In this document: piece by piece, positions 5,462 through 7,992 of the stretch
How the letters are laid out: the number at the start of each line of letters is the position of its first letter
Position numbering within the stretch: the first letter of the stretch is position 1
Source: Pseudomonadota bacterium
Lineage (GTDB): Bacteria; Myxococcota; Myxococcia; Myxococcales; Anaeromyxobacteraceae
Reading direction: 5' to 3'
DNA length: 7,992 nucleotides
NCBI GenBank assembly: GCA_023411405.1
Contig: JAEYOU010000261.1
Coordinates: 1 to 7,992 of the forward strand
Translations under genes and position numbers: made by a program
Notes under the pieces: model-generated
Database searches by the model: none
Told to the model about the DNA's origin: nothing
What the model saw: only the letters and a program-made list of their open reading frames with translations

Positions 5462-6726
5462 TCCAGCGGCGAGAACAGGATGAAGAATCGCCGTGCCTCG
5501 CGGAAGGCACGGCCTGCGACGCGCCGCACGACGTCCGCCCGGAACGCTCCGTGAGAAGACTCCGGGAGCGAGGTGCCCGCCGCGCTCCTCCGCGCCGCGC
5601 GGAACGTCACGTCGTCCGCCAGCGCGGCCGGGTCGGCGACGACGCGGTCCCATTGCCGCGCGAGGCGAAGATCCGCCGCCGCGCGCTCTGCGGCGGTCGC
5701 GGGCCGGCGCGCGACGTCGTCGAACACCCGCTGCATGGACTCCGGGAGATCGGGGGCGTCGAGCGTGCGCGTGTAGCCCAGCGCCACGAGGGTGGAGACG
5801 CCGCGGAGGTCCAGGCAGCTCACCTGCACGGTGCGGAGCGCGGGCTGCCCGGTGGGCGGCGCGACGAGCTCGAGCAGGAGCCGACGCTCGAGGAGCGCGG
5901 CGAGCGGCGCGCACGCATCCCGATCCTCGTCCTCGAGCGCGTACCCGAGCACGACCGCGAGGAACGGCGCGCGGATCCTGTCGTTCACCGGGAGGAGCGG
6001 CGACGGGCCCGTCCGGGCGACGGGCTCGCCCTCCGCTCCGCGCGGCAGACGGACCGCGCGTTCGAGCAGCGCGTCCAGGTCGGACGCGGAGATCGCCCCG
6101 GCGGCCACGACGGTCGTCGCCGCGCCGACGTACCGGCGCCCGTGGAAGTCGACGACGTCCTGGAGGCGGATCCGATCCCGCGAGCCGACGTTCCCGACGA
6201 TGGGGCCCTCGGGCGCGCTGCCCCGGAAGAGCGCGTCCTCGACGAGCTGGGTCACCGTCCCGTCTTCGCCGTGGTACTGGTCCTCGCGCGCGACCACCTC
6301 CAGCTCACGGGAGAGCTCGACGTCCTTCAGGGACGGGGCGCTCACCGCCCGGAGCAGCCGCTCGGCGAGCGCGGAGAACACCTCGGCGGGAGCGTCGAGG
6401 ACGTAGCTGGTGACCTCCCGGGAGGTGAAGGCGTTGAGCCGGGCCCCCGCGGCGCGCGCGGCCTCGGGCAGATCGAGCCCGTCGGGCCCCCGCGCGGCCA
6501 GGAGCAGGTGCTCGAGCAGGTGCGCGAGCCCCTCCTTCCCGGGTGGATCGTCCGCCGATCCGGCGCGGACGACGACCCGCAGCGAGGTGGTCCGAGCCCC
6601 CTCGAGCGGGAGCACCACCACCTCCAGCCGGTCCGGCCGGACCGTGCGCGCGCCCAGGGGCGAGGCGGGAGGGGGGACCGGGCCGGCGGCCGCGGTCGCT
6701 GCGGCGAGCAAGGTCGCGAGGATCAT
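5455..6726 (-). CDS. M16 family zinc metallopeptidase, HxxEH-bearing subunit
   Basis: This 423-residue protein belongs to the M16B (insulinase/processing-peptidase-like) family. Residues 1-14 (MILATLLAAATAAA) look like a short hydrophobic export signal, so it may act in the periplasm. The inverted zinc site is present as HLLEH (H69, E72, H73), with a probable third ligand E148 in VVARED 75 residues later. The first domain also shows VRAGSADDPPGKEGLAHLLEH and the LNAFTSREVTSY segment (98-108) typical of active members. The second domain lacks a clear R/Y substrate-binding motif: where a 'LREKRGLAY' type sequence is expected it reads ELVAPPTGQPALRTV. The ATG at 6724-6726 overlaps the TGA of the upstream M16-like gene (ATGA), implying translational coupling. 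Longer in-frame starts would run inside that gene. The two products probably work as a heterodimer. The substrate is unknown. Confidence 0.9.
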   Translation of the reverse strand: MILATLLAAATAAAGPVPPPASPLGARTVRPDRLEVVVLPLEGARTTSLRVVVRAGSADDPPGKEGLAHLLEHLLLAARGPDGLDLPEAARAAGARLNAFTSREVTSYVLDAPAEVFSALAERLLRAVSAPSLKDVELSRELEVVAREDQYHGEDGTVTQLVEDALFRGSAPEGPIVGNVGSRDRIRLQDVVDFHGRRYVGAATTVVAAGAISASDLDALLERAVRLPRGAEGEPVARTGPSPLLPVNDRIRAPFLAVVLGYALEDEDRDACAPLAALLERRLLLELVAPPTGQPALRTVQVSCLDLRGVSTLVALGYTRTLDAPDLPESMQRVFDDVARRPATAAERAAADLRLARQWDRVVADPAALADDVTFRAARRSAAGTSLPESSHGAFRADVVRRVAGRAFREARRFFILFSPLEG

Positions 6727-7992
6727 GGGCGGGGCCCCAGGTAGATGGTGATGGCCCGGCTCGGATCGAGCCAGGACCGCAGCTGCGCCGCCAGGGCGAG
6801 GCGGTCCAGCTGCGCCAGGGCGTGCACCACCCCGGAGCCGTGCCAGACGGGACCGCCGCGCGCCAGCTCCAGCGCGAGCGCCGACGGATCGGAGTCGACG
6901 AGGGACAGCTCTCGCTGCACGGCCGCGCGGGCCCGCTCGAGCTCCCGGTCTCCGAACGTGCCGGTCCGGAGGCGGTTCACCGCCTCGCCCAGCGCGCCCC
7001 CCATGTCGACCGACGGGTCGTTCGCGGCGAGCATGAGGACCAGGACGTCGATCCACCTCCGGTGAATGGCGTCGACCTCGAAGGAGTACGCGACCCCGCG
7101 CCGACGGAAGCTCGTCCAGAGCTCGTCGTGCAGCAGCGCGGCCGCCACACGGGCGGCGGCGGAGTCTGCGGCGTCGCGCAGCGTCAACGGGAAGGCGAGG
7201 ATGTGCAGCTCCTGGGCGGCGCCGCGGCGCGTGGAGAAGGGAACGGGGAGCTCGGCGCGCCCGCCCGGCGACGAGCGGCCACCCTGGAGGGCCCGGGTCC
7301 ACACGAGCACCGCGTCGCGATCGAAGGCGCCCGCGAACACGACCGTCGCGTTCGCGGCCGAGAGGCGCTCCGCCAGCGCCCGCACCACGTGCTGGGCGGC
7401 GATGGCCTCGACCTCCTCGGGAGTCCCGACGTCCGGGTTCATGTAGCGGGCGTCGGCCAGGTCGAGCTGCGTGAGGAACTGGAGCGCGTCGGGGCGCGCC
7501 GGCACGTCGAGCGCCGCGCGCGCGATCACGTCCGGCATGCGCGCGGGGAGGAACCGCGGGGCGAGGACGGCCTCGAGGAGCGGGCGTGCCAGGCGCGGGA
7601 AGTCGCGCCGATCCGTCGTCAGGGCGAACCAGGCATCCCGCTGCCCGGTCCTGACGTCGAGCGTCGCCCCCGCGGCGTGTACGTCGGCGGCATAGCCCCT
7701 GAGGTCCAGCCTCGCGTTGGCCGCGAGGAGCGCCTGCTGGGCCACACGGGTCGCGCCGGGGAGCGCGTCGTCCACCGCGCCGGAGGCGAAGTGGATCACC
7801 ACGGTGGCCGTGGCGCCGGGGCGCGGGGCCAGCATCAGATGCGGCTGTCCAGGATCCCGGAGGAGCACGTCGACCGGCCCGAGGTCCACCCTCGGCGCGA
7901 GCAGGAGCGGGCTCGGCGCAGGGGCCGCCACGGCCGCGGCGGCCGCGACCGGCGCCTCCTCCGAAGCCGTGGCGACGGCCTCGGTCTCCGCC
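6723..7992 (-). CDS. M16 peptidase-like protein without the zinc motif (5' end may lie outside window)
   Basis: This is the partner gene of the catalytic M16 protein, overlapping it by four bases. The frame is open to the window edge, so the start is unresolved. A GTG at 7929-7931 would give 402 residues, but it has no ribosome binding site and is preceded in frame by more Ala-rich sequence, so the gene probably begins beyond the window. Counting from that GTG, residues 59-70 read GATRVAQQALLA, aligning with GLAHLLEHLLLA of the neighbour. His, Glu and His are replaced by R62, Q65 and Q66, so it cannot bind the catalytic zinc. The second domain holds SFRRRGVAYSF (274-284), an R/Y-like motif one residue shorter than the usual 'LREKRGLAY'. 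A Gly/Ser-rich linker (217-225) joins the halves. It is best read as the non-catalytic, substrate-binding subunit of an M16B heterodimer. Confidence 0.85.
   Translation of the reverse strand, partial: AETEAVATASEEAPVAAAAAVAAPAPSPLLLAPRVDLGPVDVLLRDPGQPHLMLAPRPGATATVVIHFASGAVDDALPGATRVAQQALLAANARLDLRGYAADVHAAGATLDVRTGQRDAWFALTTDRRDFPRLARPLLEAVLAPRFLPARMPDVIARAALDVPARPDALQFLTQLDLADARYMNPDVGTPEEVEAIAAQHVVRALAERLSAANATVVFAGAFDRDAVLVWTRALQGGRSSPGGRAELPVPFSTRRGAAQELHILAFPLTLRDAADSAAARVAAALLHDELWTSFRRRGVAYSFEVDAIHRRWIDVLVLMLAANDPSVDMGGALGEAVNRLRTGTFGDRELERARAAVQRELSLVDSDPSALALELARGGPVWHGSGVVHALAQLDRLALAAQLRSWLDPSRAITIYLGPRP

Noticed and set aside
5437..6744. 435-codon plus-strand frame antisense to the catalytic M16 gene
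   Set aside because: Arg/Gly/Asp-rich, no recognisable motif, and the M16 gene on the minus strand carries HxxEH and a coupled start.
5455..7302. 615-codon extended form of the catalytic M16 gene
   Set aside because: The extra N-terminal part overlaps the second M16 gene in another frame and is low complexity. The ATG at 6724-6726 gives a signal-like N-terminus and an ATGA overlap.

Overview
The window is about 8 kb of very GC-rich chromosomal DNA from a Gram-negative bacterium. lpxC (lipid A synthesis) shows that the organism makes LPS. The base composition, strong G/C bias at third codon positions, Ala/Arg-rich proteins and gene types suggest a myxobacterium-like (Myxococcota, possibly Anaeromyxobacter-like) genome. 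That assignment is inference from style, not from a marker gene. I see no tRNA, rRNA, CRISPR array, insertion sequence or phage structural gene.

Layout, left to right. (1) 1-350, minus strand: the N-terminal part of a PRC-barrel/DUF2171-like protein, cut by the window edge. (2) 565-942, plus strand: a stand-alone receiver-domain response regulator, divergent from gene 1. (3) 1010-1240, minus strand: a small, very acidic unrecognised protein. (4) 1383-2248, plus strand: two translationally coupled membrane proteins, a YqjE/holin-superfamily-III-like protein and a single-TM DUF3618/YqjD-like protein, divergent from the acidic protein. (5) 2316-3272, minus strand: lpxC, with a convincing intrinsic terminator downstream and a candidate promoter and structured leader upstream. 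(6) 3586-4308, plus strand: a rhomboid intramembrane serine protease, divergent from lpxC. (7) 4383-7992, minus strand: a probable operon of two overlapping M16 peptidase-family genes followed by ruvB.

Most genes have housekeeping or envelope roles: lipid A synthesis, membrane proteolysis, a membrane-associated YqjDE-like pair and Holliday junction migration. The most informative arrangement is the M16 pair. The downstream member keeps the zinc-binding HxxEH motif but lacks a clear substrate-binding R/Y motif. The upstream member has lost HxxEH but keeps an R/Y-like motif. This suggests one heterodimeric peptidase split between two coupled genes. I found no defence island or clearly new system. 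The least explained items are the acidic 76-residue protein beside the coupled membrane pair, and the structured segments around lpxC and ruvB.
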